From Candidatus Hydrogenedens sp. (GTDB taxonomy: Bacteria > Hydrogenedentota > Hydrogenedentia > Hydrogenedentales > Hydrogenedentaceae): a stretch of DNA of 10,000 nucleotides. Below the pieces are notes generated by a model, which saw only the letters and a program-made list of their open reading frames with translations, was not told where the DNA came from and ran no database searches. This document shows, in pieces, positions 1-7,366 of this stretch; within the stretch, counting starts at the first letter, position 1; the number at the start of each line of letters is the position of its first letter. The position numbers and the translations under genes are program-made. The stretch covers positions 1 through 10,000 of the forward strand of contig JAIWNQ010000252.1 of assembly GCA_020216745.1 (NCBI GenBank), read 5' to 3'.

Positions 1-1
1 A

Positions 2-787
2 TTGGAATACGATGTTAACAATACATCTATCCAGCATATCACTCAAGATAATATGCACAAACCCGAATCCTTTTTGTCTAACCATAACCAGAATATCTCA
101 CAAACAGAAGACACAATATCTCAAACTCAAATAATGACAAAAGACTATGAATTGTTGAATCAATCTGGTTATGGTTATCTTCCTCCCACTTTTGGTGATG
201 ATAACATAAGCGGAAAAATACAAAATATAACACATAGCAAACAACAATTGAACACAGATACAAGGAAGGAAACCAATTATCCGAAATTTGTAAATTCAAA
301 TAACAACTTATTACCCCGAACAATCTCACAACGAGAAGATGTTTATAACTCATACCAGAATATTACTTCAAACGAAGATTCTGTATCTCGTTCAATTACC
401 TCAAAACCTGTTGGAGAAAAGAACTTGACAGGTCGACAAAATACGAATGTTTCTATATTAGGTGCATTAGATGCTAAAACAACAGACATCTATAAAGAGT
501 ATGAACAAGATGCGTCACAAGTGTATCCAAATGATAAAAAACATATTAATAGTTCTATCTCCCTTGCTCTGGATATACCCTATGTTTCAAATACAAAAGG
601 AAGGATAGGAGAATGTATTACAATAGAAACAAAGAGGAGTTCTACTTCGGATATTACTACGTTTCAAAACGTTTTAATTATACTGTCGATAGCAATTATA
701 GGCACATTGTTCCTTTTGACCAGTTCAACAATCTTACTTCAATATATACCTACATGGAACAAAAAAGACAGCTCCAACACACCATAA
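2..787 (+). CDS. Asn/Ser/Thr/Gln-rich protein with C-terminal membrane helix (5' end missing)
   Basis: I do not recognise the family. The reading frame is open from the left edge (the TTG at position 2 is probably an internal Leu codon) and stops with TAA at 785-787, so only the last ~261 residues are seen. Most of the visible protein is hydrophilic and of low complexity, rich in Asn, Ser, Thr, Gln and Ile, with no Cys cluster or catalytic motif. One hydrophobic segment at about residues 225-247 (FQNVLIILSIAIIGTLFLL and onward) looks like a membrane helix, followed by a short tail with two Lys. A single C-terminal anchor fits either a tail-anchored protein or a surface protein whose signal peptide lies outside the window. 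Its 3' end overlaps the cohesin-like gene by 34 bases, suggesting co-transcription. The open frame and codon usage support a real gene; function is unknown. Confidence 0.65.
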   Translation: MEYDVNNTSIQHITQDNMHKPESFLSNHNQNISQTEDTISQTQIMTKDYELLNQSGYGYLPPTFGDDNISGKIQNITHSKQQLNTDTRKETNYPKFVNSNNNLLPRTISQREDVYNSYQNITSNEDSVSRSITSKPVGEKNLTGRQNTNVSILGALDAKTTDIYKEYEQDASQVYPNDKKHINSSISLALDIPYVSNTKGRIGECITIETKRSSTSDITTFQNVLIILSIAIIGTLFLLTSSTILLQYIPTWNKKDSSNTP

Positions 788-1491
788 AAAAAACACTACT
801 ATATCGAATGATTCTATTCCTTATTTGTTGGTTAGTTGTCCCTAATTTAACCTATGCAGTAGCAATCGAACCTGCCAAGATCAAATTAGAACAGGGACAA
901 AAGGAAGTAATTATTCCGATTGAAATTAAAACAGGACTTTCCGAAAAAGTATCTGGGGTGCAGTTTGATATTAATATACCGACATGGATGACCATTTCAC
1001 AGATGACAGTAGGCACATCTGCTCAACAAGCAGGGAAAATGGTATCATTTAACCAAATTAATCGGGGAATTTACAGAACTATTATTGCAGGCTTAAATCA
1101 GGAATCTATTCAGAGTGGGACTCTTGTCTCCGTACATATCAAATTTTCAGAAGGAATGCCACAAGGGAAAGAGATTATAAAATTGACCAACCCAGTAATA
1201 GCAGACCCAGAAGGGAATTCTCTCCCTTGCACTACTTTTCCAGGAGAAATCAGTACTACTTCAGAAAGTAATTCTACATCAGAACCCGACAAGCAGACTA
1301 AAAATACAACACCACCTCAGCAAGGAACAACAATAGACCAAAAAACAACCTCAAATATACGAAACAAACCAATTCTTTTTATAATCATCACCCTAATAAT
1401 TTTATTTCTTCTCACTACCTCCGTGTTATATTTTAAGCGACAAAAAAAAGAACCCACATTACCTAAAAAGAAAAAACCCAAAAAGAAGTAA
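754..1491 (+). CDS. Secreted, membrane-anchored protein with a cohesin-like domain
   Basis: From the ATG at 754 the protein is 245 residues. Residues 1-18 are basic and are followed by a hydrophobic core (ILFLICWLVVPNLTYA), a Sec signal peptide likely cut near residue 35. Residues ~37-160 resemble the cohesin-like beta-sandwich found in many non-cellulosomal bacterial proteins: an opening IEPAKIKLEQGQ strand, SGVQFDINIP, a conserved-looking Gly/Arg strand (RTIIAGLNQ), SGTLVSV, and the closing LTNPVIADPEGNSLP. A Ser/Thr/Gln/Pro linker follows, then a membrane helix at ~206-227 and a very Lys-rich cytoplasmic tail. The domain should face outward and could mediate protein-protein or carbohydrate contact; the partner is unknown and no dockerin is visible here. 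The frame is open back to 613, but starting there would bury the signal peptide behind ~47 residues. ATG 808 would give a shorter signal peptide lacking its basic part. No Shine-Dalgarno precedes any of these, so coupling to the upstream gene is plausible. Confidence 0.72.
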   Translation: MEQKRQLQHTIKKTLLYRMILFLICWLVVPNLTYAVAIEPAKIKLEQGQKEVIIPIEIKTGLSEKVSGVQFDINIPTWMTISQMTVGTSAQQAGKMVSFNQINRGIYRTIIAGLNQESIQSGTLVSVHIKFSEGMPQGKEIIKLTNPVIADPEGNSLPCTTFPGEISTTSESNSTSEPDKQTKNTTPPQQGTTIDQKTTSNIRNKPILFIIITLIILFLLTTSVLYFKRQKKEPTLPKKKKPKKK

Positions 1492-1691
1492 ATTTACATT
1501 AAACTTTAAAATACTTACACCTTCTCACATTATATATTCACAATAATTAATATGTATAGAGGGGTAAAATAGCAATAATGGGGAAGAGATTAGAAACTAC
1601 TTTTATTTATTTGTGTAATTCTCAATCTTAATTCGTGGTAACTTCGTAGGAAAAAGATATTTATAGTTTTTGGTACTTTGACAATATTTTC

Positions 1692-3503
1692 TTATAAGTG
1701 ATTTATTGAGATGATGGCAGTGAGAGGTAATTCTGAGATATGGAATGTGAGATATGCCTGATTATCACTTAATTTGGTAATTTTAAAATCTTCAATATTT
1801 TGTTCCTTTTCAGGTGTGGATAATAATACTTTACCAATAGGAGAATTAGAAACTCGGATGGAAATAGAAATATCTCGAGCAGGTACTACTTTATCTTCAT
1901 AGGAAGAAATGCGTTCGATGTTTAAATTATAAAGTAGAACAAAAATAGTTTCCGCTGTTTCTCTTATTACACCCCGTATCATTTCGTCTCCTGTTATCTT
2001 TAATGATGGATGAGGAAGATGTGAGTATAATTCCGTTAAAAATGTGTGACTTGATGTATCAATAAACGTTTTGTTATGTCTCTTACATAGTTCAAATATC
2101 GACTTGGAATGTGAAGGCAGAATAAGCCCTGGTTCAGAGGCAAGTATTATATTGGCTACGGAAAAATATTTTTCTATATTATCCTCTGATGCAACTGCAT
2201 AAAGAATATTCGCTTGAGTTAATTGTTTTGCTATGTTTAATTCCTTGCAATCCTCGTGTTCAATCCATTCATCAAAAGGAAAATATAATAATACATCGTA
2301 TCTCTGTTTTGACGTGATTATCGGGGAAGCATTCTGTTTAAGCCACTGCACGAAGGGACGAATACCCTGAATCATCTTTTCACGTTGGGATTCTTCCCAG
2401 GTAGGCCAGAGCATATAATTTGTATTTCGAGCAAATGCTTCGAATATAGCCAGATTCGTGAGATTAGGTGGCGTATGATAATCCCCATCGGCTATAGTTA
2501 CAGCCACTAATGACTTTGAACCAATGACAGAATTTACCAGATTGTACACAGGGCTACACTCTATTATTTTCCCCTGGGCAGTGCGACGCGGTGTTGACCG
2601 CATATCTTCAATAACAACAAAATCCTGAGATTTACTCATCTCTTTTATATTGTATGCATATCTATGGCATTGAGAGAACATCACTTCTGGAGTGTTAAGG
2701 CTATTATTTGCAGTAATAAGGGCTTTGGGATTTATTTCTCGGACATAATTCCTTATCTCTGAGAGAAAATCGCGAGCAATGGTACAACGAAACTGTTTAA
2801 ATTCAACAGGTTTCTTTTGTGTTAATTCTCTCAATGCGTCTAATGAGGTGTCTTCAACTTTTTCCCCTTTGGATTCAAGAAACTGTAAAAACTTATGCAT
2901 ACAATAAGGACAGTAGCATCCTTGTTGATGCACCGTCGGATTATCAAAAAAGATACCATCTAATCCAATCTCTAATGACGTTTTCACCATATATTTTTCA
3001 TATTTTCGCCAATCAGGATGATTCATACACGCAGGATGATAATCACCACCATACCATGAAAGGAGGGGTTCTCCTTTTATATTTTGTTGAAGCCAATTAT
3101 TAGGTGTGCTCGAGAATTGTTGTTTAAGTTCGGGTTGCCAATTCTTGTCGAAGGTTTCTATCCCAACAATAGAAGTAGAACACAAATAACCTAAAACTAC
3201 AGGGATGCCAAGAGATTTTGCATGTTGGACATATTTTTGAACATCCTGTTTAGTCTTTTCCCATTGCTCAGAGGAAGGAATACCCATGTATCCACATACA
3301 CCTACCCCCGTTGCATAAATAACAGACACACCGCATTGATATGCAGGTTCTGCTTGTTTATCCAAATTATCTAAATGGTCAAACGCATGCAATGAGAAAA
3401 AATCCCAAGGTTCATTTGTAGAGCATGGAAAATGAATCCAAAACATGAAAAAAGTTAGCAATAATACAAGGAAAGACTTCCATTTTATTTTTTGATATTT
3501 CAT
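1692..3503 (-). CDS. Exported glycoside-hydrolase-like protein (GHL6-type TIM barrel)
   Basis: The protein is 603 residues from the ATG at 3503. That start gives a clean signal peptide: a Lys-rich n-region (MKYQKIKWK), then a hydrophobic core at residues 11-26. The upstream in-frame TTG at 3521 only adds six residues before it. Residues ~30-380 look like a (beta/alpha)8 barrel. The best marker is DGIFFDN at 182-188 followed by C196-x-C198-P-Y-C201, the pattern of the hypothetical glycoside hydrolase family GHL6 and relatives; D187 is a candidate active-site acid. Residues ~390-500 resemble the flavodoxin/amidotransferase-like middle domain of GH42-type beta-galactosidases, and ~500-603 a beta-sandwich. 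The three Cys could bind metal or form disulfides. The substrate cannot be told from sequence. The residues before C27 do not make a good lipobox, so a lipoprotein is unlikely. It stands alone on its strand, with the next gene upstream divergent. Confident as GH-like, uncertain in activity. Confidence 0.72.
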   Translation of the reverse strand: MKYQKIKWKSFLVLLLTFFMFWIHFPCSTNEPWDFFSLHAFDHLDNLDKQAEPAYQCGVSVIYATGVGVCGYMGIPSSEQWEKTKQDVQKYVQHAKSLGIPVVLGYLCSTSIVGIETFDKNWQPELKQQFSSTPNNWLQQNIKGEPLLSWYGGDYHPACMNHPDWRKYEKYMVKTSLEIGLDGIFFDNPTVHQQGCYCPYCMHKFLQFLESKGEKVEDTSLDALRELTQKKPVEFKQFRCTIARDFLSEIRNYVREINPKALITANNSLNTPEVMFSQCHRYAYNIKEMSKSQDFVVIEDMRSTPRRTAQGKIIECSPVYNLVNSVIGSKSLVAVTIADGDYHTPPNLTNLAIFEAFARNTNYMLWPTWEESQREKMIQGIRPFVQWLKQNASPIITSKQRYDVLLYFPFDEWIEHEDCKELNIAKQLTQANILYAVASEDNIEKYFSVANIILASEPGLILPSHSKSIFELCKRHNKTFIDTSSHTFLTELYSHLPHPSLKITGDEMIRGVIRETAETIFVLLYNLNIERISSYEDKVVPARDISISIRVSNSPIGKVLLSTPEKEQNIEDFKITKLSDNQAYLTFHISELPLTAIISINHL

Positions 3504-3544
3504 AATTATGTCTCTGAACAAGTAATTAGAGAGGTTTTATATAC

Positions 3545-3550
3545 ATTATA
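3545..3550 (-). promoter_or_regulatory. Putative -10 box for the GHL6-like gene
   Basis: A perfect TATAAT on the reverse strand, 41 bases before the ATG at 3503. No recognisable -35 hexamer lies at 16-18 bases, so the call rests on the -10 alone in AT-rich DNA. Confidence 0.35.
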
Positions 3551-3904
3551 CATGTTTTTATGAGGCAAAATATTGTGTAGGTACAGACCTATGTGTTTAC
3601 CCGTTATCGTTAGATAAAATCTGATGAGAATTAAAACAGATCTCGGTTTGACTTATTCAACTTCGTCTTGTTTTGAAACGTCACTCTACTACTTTATGGT
3701 CTACCCCACATTCTCAACTCATATATCCACCGTAACGATAGAACTCCTTTATCCCCTTGTCCACTAATTCCTCCACTATAAAACTACAATGCATCGACGT
3801 ACTTGCTGTTATTATTTACTAAACTCGCCTCTCTTTCCGTTTTTTTCTCTCCTTTCTCTTTATATAGCCCTTAAATGAACTTCATTTCGAGATTTTCAAA
3901 TATC

Positions 3905-3934
3905 TTTTCATTTATACTGAATTTGCTTTATAAT
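3905..3934 (+). promoter_or_regulatory. Putative sigma-70-type promoter for the barrel-like gene
   Basis: TTTTCA (3905-3910), an 18-base spacer, then a perfect TATAAT (3929-3934). A start near 3941 would leave a ~60-base leader before the ATG at 4001. The -35 matches the consensus at four of six positions. Confidence 0.45.
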
Positions 3935-4000
3935 ATAAAACCATGATGCCTATTCAGAAATTTTGAAATAAAATTTTACAACGAAACGTATAGATAGTAG

Positions 4001-4963
4001 ATGTTACACAAAAGAGAGAGAAATTCACCCGATATTAATAGATTTCATAAAGCGACTTATAGTCATTATCTCCTCAAAGGGAGAATATTTTTGTTTTTGT
4101 TCCTAATTATAAGTTCGTTACCTATCCGTGCTGACGATAAACAAAATTCAATTTTGGAGCAATCACAGGAAGAGGACATCTCTCCATCAGATATAGAAAA
4201 CGAATGTCTTACAATAAAAGGAGGCACCACCGTTTGTAATGATTCAGAAGAAACTAAAGATGTGTCTATAGATAAGACAAAAGGGTTATACCTTCTGATA
4301 GGACACTATGCATATTTTCCTGAACTGAATTCAGAAAAACCAGTTTACATAGTTAATGAGATAGGAAAAGGAACAATACCAGGATGGCACGATATTGTAA
4401 CATTTAGAGACATGCGAAGAATAGGGTTATTTGGTGACATTTGGGCAGGAGTTGGTCTCCACTGTGGAAACTATTTTTCCTTTTGGATCGGATTGGGCGG
4501 TGGATTATGGGAAATTAATAATAGCCATCGTTACGGACCTTTAAAATTTCGTTTAGACCTTAAAGGGATCGAACTTCTTGTTGAAACAGGGATGGATTAT
4601 TTTCCATTTGGAAAAACCAAATTTGATTCTATTAAACATGAAAAATTTTTAAGTCGACTAAAACGAACAATTCTCGAAACTAAACCTTATCTATCCTTAA
4701 TTATTAACTACTCACATTTTGAAGCGTCTGGGAAGGGAAAAGTAGAATTGTTCGATATCCCAATAACATATCAAAAAACGAAAGGAATAGATATTATTTC
4801 CATTATTCCATGTGTTGTGTCGGATGTTCCTGTAACTCGACGGACAGATGTTTTTATGGGAATAGGATATTTATTCGGTTTTGATATAAAGAGTTTCGAA
4901 AGGGAACATAAGAATGAAATTGAAGGACCTGTTGCTACTACTGGAGTAAAAATAAATTTTTGA
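4001..4963 (+). CDS. Probable outer-membrane beta-barrel-like protein of unknown function
   Basis: A 320-residue protein that I do not place in a named family. An unusually long polar n-region (~26 residues with many Arg/Lys/His) precedes a hydrophobic core at 29-42 and a good cleavage site after IRA (residue 44). Residues 45-90 are acidic and probably disordered, with Cys in ECLTIKG and TVCND. From ~95 on, the sequence alternates short hydrophobic or aromatic strands and Gly-rich turns (FSFWIGLGGGLWEI, VFMGIGYLFGF), and it ends in KINF with a C-terminal Phe, as outer-membrane barrels recognised by BamA do. This suggests a small barrel or surface-exposed beta protein. No SD precedes the ATG. 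An alternative TTG at 4091 has GGGAG seven bases upstream, but it would remove all positive charge from the signal peptide, so ATG 4001 is preferred. The gene is monocistronic and convergent with the sulfatase. Confidence 0.62.
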   Translation: MLHKRERNSPDINRFHKATYSHYLLKGRIFLFLFLIISSLPIRADDKQNSILEQSQEEDISPSDIENECLTIKGGTTVCNDSEETKDVSIDKTKGLYLLIGHYAYFPELNSEKPVYIVNEIGKGTIPGWHDIVTFRDMRRIGLFGDIWAGVGLHCGNYFSFWIGLGGGLWEINNSHRYGPLKFRLDLKGIELLVETGMDYFPFGKTKFDSIKHEKFLSRLKRTILETKPYLSLIINYSHFEASGKGKVELFDIPITYQKTKGIDIISIIPCVVSDVPVTRRTDVFMGIGYLFGFDIKSFEREHKNEIEGPVATTGVKINF

Positions 4964-5078
4964 GTTTTATGGACACGTATTTTAGCCCATAAATTAAATT
5001 TATACTCTTCCTCTTATCCTCTCTTACATGTTCGACCTATTATGCAGACAGAGTATACATTTTTAAGTGCTATGTCTA

Positions 5079-6536
5079 TTATCCTTTCTCTATCCTACGT
5101 ATCTCTTCCAATTGTCTTTGTATTTTCATTTCTGCTTTTTGTGTTTCTATGACAGGGTCACAAATGGAATGCAGGTAATCATCAAGTTCGCGGACAATAG
5201 AGGGGGTATTATTCATACTGTCTTTGACCAAATTGTTAAGTTCTTCTGGGTCTTCATCTAAATTGAATAGTTGATGAGGTGCATCTGAATTCCAAATAAA
5301 CTTCCATCCTCCTTTACGAACCATAAAACTACTACCCCGCGTGCCGTGTCCATGATACTCTGCAAAAACGAATCGGTCTGGATTCTCTTTCTGTAATTTT
5401 TGTAAAGCGGTACCTTTCCAACTTTTAGGTCGTTGCCGTTTTGTAGCATGGAAGAACTCCGCTTGTGCATCTAATGTGGTTATCGGTGTTCGGACACGTC
5501 GTCCCTCCTCAAAACCAGGACCACAGACAAGCAATGGCACACGAGCAGAATCCTCAAACATGGAGCATTTCCACCACATACCAAATTTTCCCAACATCTC
5601 TCCATGGTCAGATGTGTATATAAATACCGTATTCTTATTCAGTCCCGTTTGTTCCAGTATATCTAAAATTTTTCCTATCATCTCATCCACAAAACTAACA
5701 CAACCATAGTATCCCTGTCTCAGTCTCAATATATCCTCCCCTTGAATCTGGTCTGTTTCAAAATGGTTTCGCAAATCAACCGCATAAGGATGTTGTGCAG
5801 AAGGTTGGTCAGGTCCATACTGTGGAACATCACCTTTCCCTTCATACATATCCCAAAACTTCGGCTCTGTAAAATGAGGAAAATGTGGTGCAACAACATT
5901 TACCCACAAAACAAACGGTTTATCTAATTGCGTCCCTTTCGTTTTCAACCAATCAACTGCAGTGTCCACCATTAATCGGTCTCTTTGATGTGGATTTTTT
6001 TGTGCTCCCCAACCTTTTGCCCGTTCCTTCCCAGCCCCTTTGCGGATATGCAACGGCTTCCGCTGAATAGCAGTATCTCCTGGAGTCCCACGGTTCCAAC
6101 CATAATGAACCTCACTAAATCCCATATTCTCGATTTTTCTGTACACATCTGCCTTACCGATATAGACTGTATGTACTCCTTGTTTCGCCAGAATAGAACC
6201 ATAGTTAGGGAAATCATCCAAAAACAACGTGCAATTACTATAGCATTGCGTCTCATGATTGTATAATCCACTCATTACCGAACTTCGACTCGGAAGGCAT
6301 AATGGCGACGGGCAGTATACATTCTCAAACACAACGCCACTTTTTGCCATTCGTTCCATGTTAGGAGTCTGCACAAAAGGATGACCATATACTGATGTAT
6401 ATCGTGGATTATGTTCATCCGACATCAACATGACTACATTATGTTCTTTACACTCAGTTTCACAAAACGGGAGATTTGGCAATAACAAACCTGTCGTAAT
6501 CGCACCCTGTAAAAATTCCCTTCGATTCATCGGCAT
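5079..6536 (-). CDS. Tat-exported type I (formylglycine) sulfatase
   Basis: A 485-residue hydrolase for sulfate esters of the alkaline-phosphatase-fold sulfatase family. The N-terminus carries a twin-arginine motif (NRREFLQG, residues 4-11) and a mild hydrophobic stretch, so it is exported folded. Metal ligands D40-E41 occur in MSDEHNP. The signature is C80-L-P-S-R84, where C80 would be converted to formylglycine, in anaerobes by a radical-SAM anSME maturase (not in this window). Other family landmarks are G127-K128, H218 in APHFPH, the metal site S309-D310-H311-G312-E313 and K323. Length is normal. An oddity: the usual GK-x-H reads GKAD (127-130), with Asp where His is typical. The choline-sulfatase/heparan-type branch is possible, but the substrate is not predictable. 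ATG 6536 is supported by AAGGAG six bases upstream; the second ATG at 6530 is twelve away. It is divergent from the zinc-ribbon gene, with 95 bases between them. Confidence 0.93.
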   Translation of the reverse strand: MPMNRREFLQGAITTGLLLPNLPFCETECKEHNVVMLMSDEHNPRYTSVYGHPFVQTPNMERMAKSGVVFENVYCPSPLCLPSRSSVMSGLYNHETQCYSNCTLFLDDFPNYGSILAKQGVHTVYIGKADVYRKIENMGFSEVHYGWNRGTPGDTAIQRKPLHIRKGAGKERAKGWGAQKNPHQRDRLMVDTAVDWLKTKGTQLDKPFVLWVNVVAPHFPHFTEPKFWDMYEGKGDVPQYGPDQPSAQHPYAVDLRNHFETDQIQGEDILRLRQGYYGCVSFVDEMIGKILDILEQTGLNKNTVFIYTSDHGEMLGKFGMWWKCSMFEDSARVPLLVCGPGFEEGRRVRTPITTLDAQAEFFHATKRQRPKSWKGTALQKLQKENPDRFVFAEYHGHGTRGSSFMVRKGGWKFIWNSDAPHQLFNLDEDPEELNNLVKDSMNNTPSIVRELDDYLHSICDPVIETQKAEMKIQRQLEEIRRIEKG

Positions 6537-6542
6537 AATTAT

Positions 6543-6548
6543 CTCCTT
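6543..6548 (-). promoter_or_regulatory. Ribosome binding site of the sulfatase gene
   Basis: AAGGAG on the reverse strand, six bases before the ATG at 6536. It decides between that ATG and the in-frame ATG at 6530. Confidence 0.7.
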
Positions 6549-6591
6549 ACAAAAAAAACAAAAGTTACTATTTTTATATCCATTTTGCTAT

Positions 6592-6597
6592 TATAAT
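6592..6597 (+). promoter_or_regulatory. Putative -10 box for the zinc-ribbon gene
   Basis: A perfect TATAAT, 34 bases before the ATG at 6632, inside the 95-base divergent gap. No clear -35 is seen at normal spacing. A TATAAA facing the sulfatase (reverse strand, 6573-6578) is a weaker candidate for the opposite direction. Confidence 0.35.
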
Positions 6598-6631
6598 AAA
6601 AGCAACTAAAAAAGAAAAGCGAAAACTTTCT

Positions 6632-7015
6632 ATGTTTTGTCCTAACTGCAAAAAACAAATATTACTCATTATGGAATATAATGACATAGAGATAGACTTT
6701 TGCCCAGAATGTTTAGGTGTTTGGCTCGACTCGGAAGAATTGCCATTGATATTAGGGGCTGATTTTGATGAGCAAACTCTATTCACAACATCAATGACCA
6801 ACGAAGTAAAGAAACTATGTCCCCGTTGTAGAACTAATATGCAAAAGGTATCCCTTCCCGAAAATAACCGCATAATTTATGATGTTTGTCCGAATCGACA
6901 TGGGTTCTGGTTTGATCGAGGCGAACTTGAAATTCTTGTCCGAGACCTCCCCGAATTTCCAGGAACTCACGTTTTCCTCCAATGGCTCACAGAAGTCTTT
7001 TCTTATAAAATGTAA
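6632..7015 (+). CDS. Small protein with two TFIIB-type zinc ribbons (zf-TFIIB)
   Basis: The 127-residue protein carries two copies of the zf-TFIIB module, which pairs a CPxC knuckle with a second knuckle ending G-x-W-x-D-x-x-E-L. Copy one is C3-P-N-C6 and C24-P-E-C27, followed by GVWLDSEEL (29-37). Copy two is C63-P-R-C66 and C86-P-N-R-H90, followed by GFWFDRGEL (91-99). In copy two the fourth Cys is replaced by Arg, with His next to it, so H90 may be the fourth zinc ligand. There is no signal peptide or membrane helix, so it should be cytoplasmic. Proteins of this type are common in bacteria and poorly characterised; zinc binding is well founded, while a nucleic-acid or protein-binding role is only suggested. 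No SD precedes the ATG. It is divergent from the sulfatase, and nothing follows on its strand. Confidence 0.85.
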   Translation: MFCPNCKKQILLIMEYNDIEIDFCPECLGVWLDSEELPLILGADFDEQTLFTTSMTNEVKKLCPRCRTNMQKVSLPENNRIIYDVCPNRHGFWFDRGELEILVRDLPEFPGTHVFLQWLTEVFSYKM

Positions 7016-7222
7016 TCATCTATTCAATAAAACTTCCAATTTTCCAATTTATTTTATACCCACCTCTTAAATACAAATATAACAAAATTTAAAATAACAA
7101 TAAGTTATAAAATAATTCCGATACTTTATTTTTGTATATTAACGTGCTGATAAAAAACTTTTTTTGGAAAGAAGGATGGAATTAAAAAAGATTAAATTAC
7201 ACACACTAAACTATCTAATTCA

Positions 7223-7301
7223 TGGTCGGGGTGAGTGGATTTGAACCACCGGCCTCTTGGTCCCGAACCAAGCGCTCTAAACCGGACTGAGCTACACCCC
7301 G
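7223..7301 (-). tRNA. tRNA-Pro (anticodon CGG), CCA encoded
   Basis: Read on the reverse strand, all parts of a 79-base tRNA are present. The acceptor stem CGGGGTG (7301-7295) pairs fully with CACCCCG. The D arm is GCTC/GAGC with an 11-base loop. The anticodon stem CTTGG/CCAAG encloses the loop TTCGGGA, giving anticodon CGG (7265-7263) with G37, as expected for tRNA-Pro. The variable loop is five bases, and the T arm GGTGG/CCACT has loop TTCAAAT. Discriminator A and a genomically encoded CCA finish at 7223. It lies 65 bases downstream of the Gly-rich peptide gene on the same strand, with no terminator between them. Confidence 0.96.
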
Positions 7302-7366
7302 CAAGGAATTTAATAAAAAACCCTCCCTTTTACCCCTTCATATTTAATTTTTAATTCATAAACAAA

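Larger units (their letters stand above)
3504..4000. other. Divergent intergenic region without a gene
   Basis: These 497 bases separate the GHL6-like gene (-) from the barrel-like gene (+). I see no credible ORF on either strand. Each end holds a plausible promoter, described separately. The middle, about 3660-3870, is strikingly poor in G on the + strand (long C/T/A runs), so a reverse-strand transcript would be purine-rich. It contains an SD-like AAAGGAG (reverse strand, 3849-3855) with no start codon at a usable distance. It could be a long leader, a decayed gene or plain spacer. Confidence 0.6.

Noticed and set aside
613..753. N-terminal extension of the cohesin-like protein back to ATG 613
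   Set aside because: It lies wholly inside the upstream gene and would put the signal peptide ~47 residues from the N-terminus; ATG 754 gives a normal secretory start.
3504..3521. TTG start six codons upstream of the GHL6-like gene
   Set aside because: It is a rare start without SD and adds residues before an already normal signal peptide; ATG 3503 fits better.
3605..3740. Inverted repeat TATCGTTA (3605-3612) / TAACGATA (3733-3740)
   Set aside because: Only eight bases with a ~120-base gap; one or two such matches are expected by chance in a region this long.
3943..3966. Seven-codon mini-ORF (MMPIQKF) in the leader of the barrel-like gene
   Set aside because: No SD, no codon pattern typical of attenuation, and the leader boundaries are themselves only predicted.
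4989..5003. Palindrome ATAAATTAAATTTAT between the barrel-like and sulfatase genes
   Set aside because: All A/T with a one-base loop and no T-run after it, so it is not a credible terminator.
5972..6271. Two ~95-residue frames on both strands inside the sulfatase gene
   Set aside because: They are shadows of the sulfatase, which has intact motifs across this stretch.
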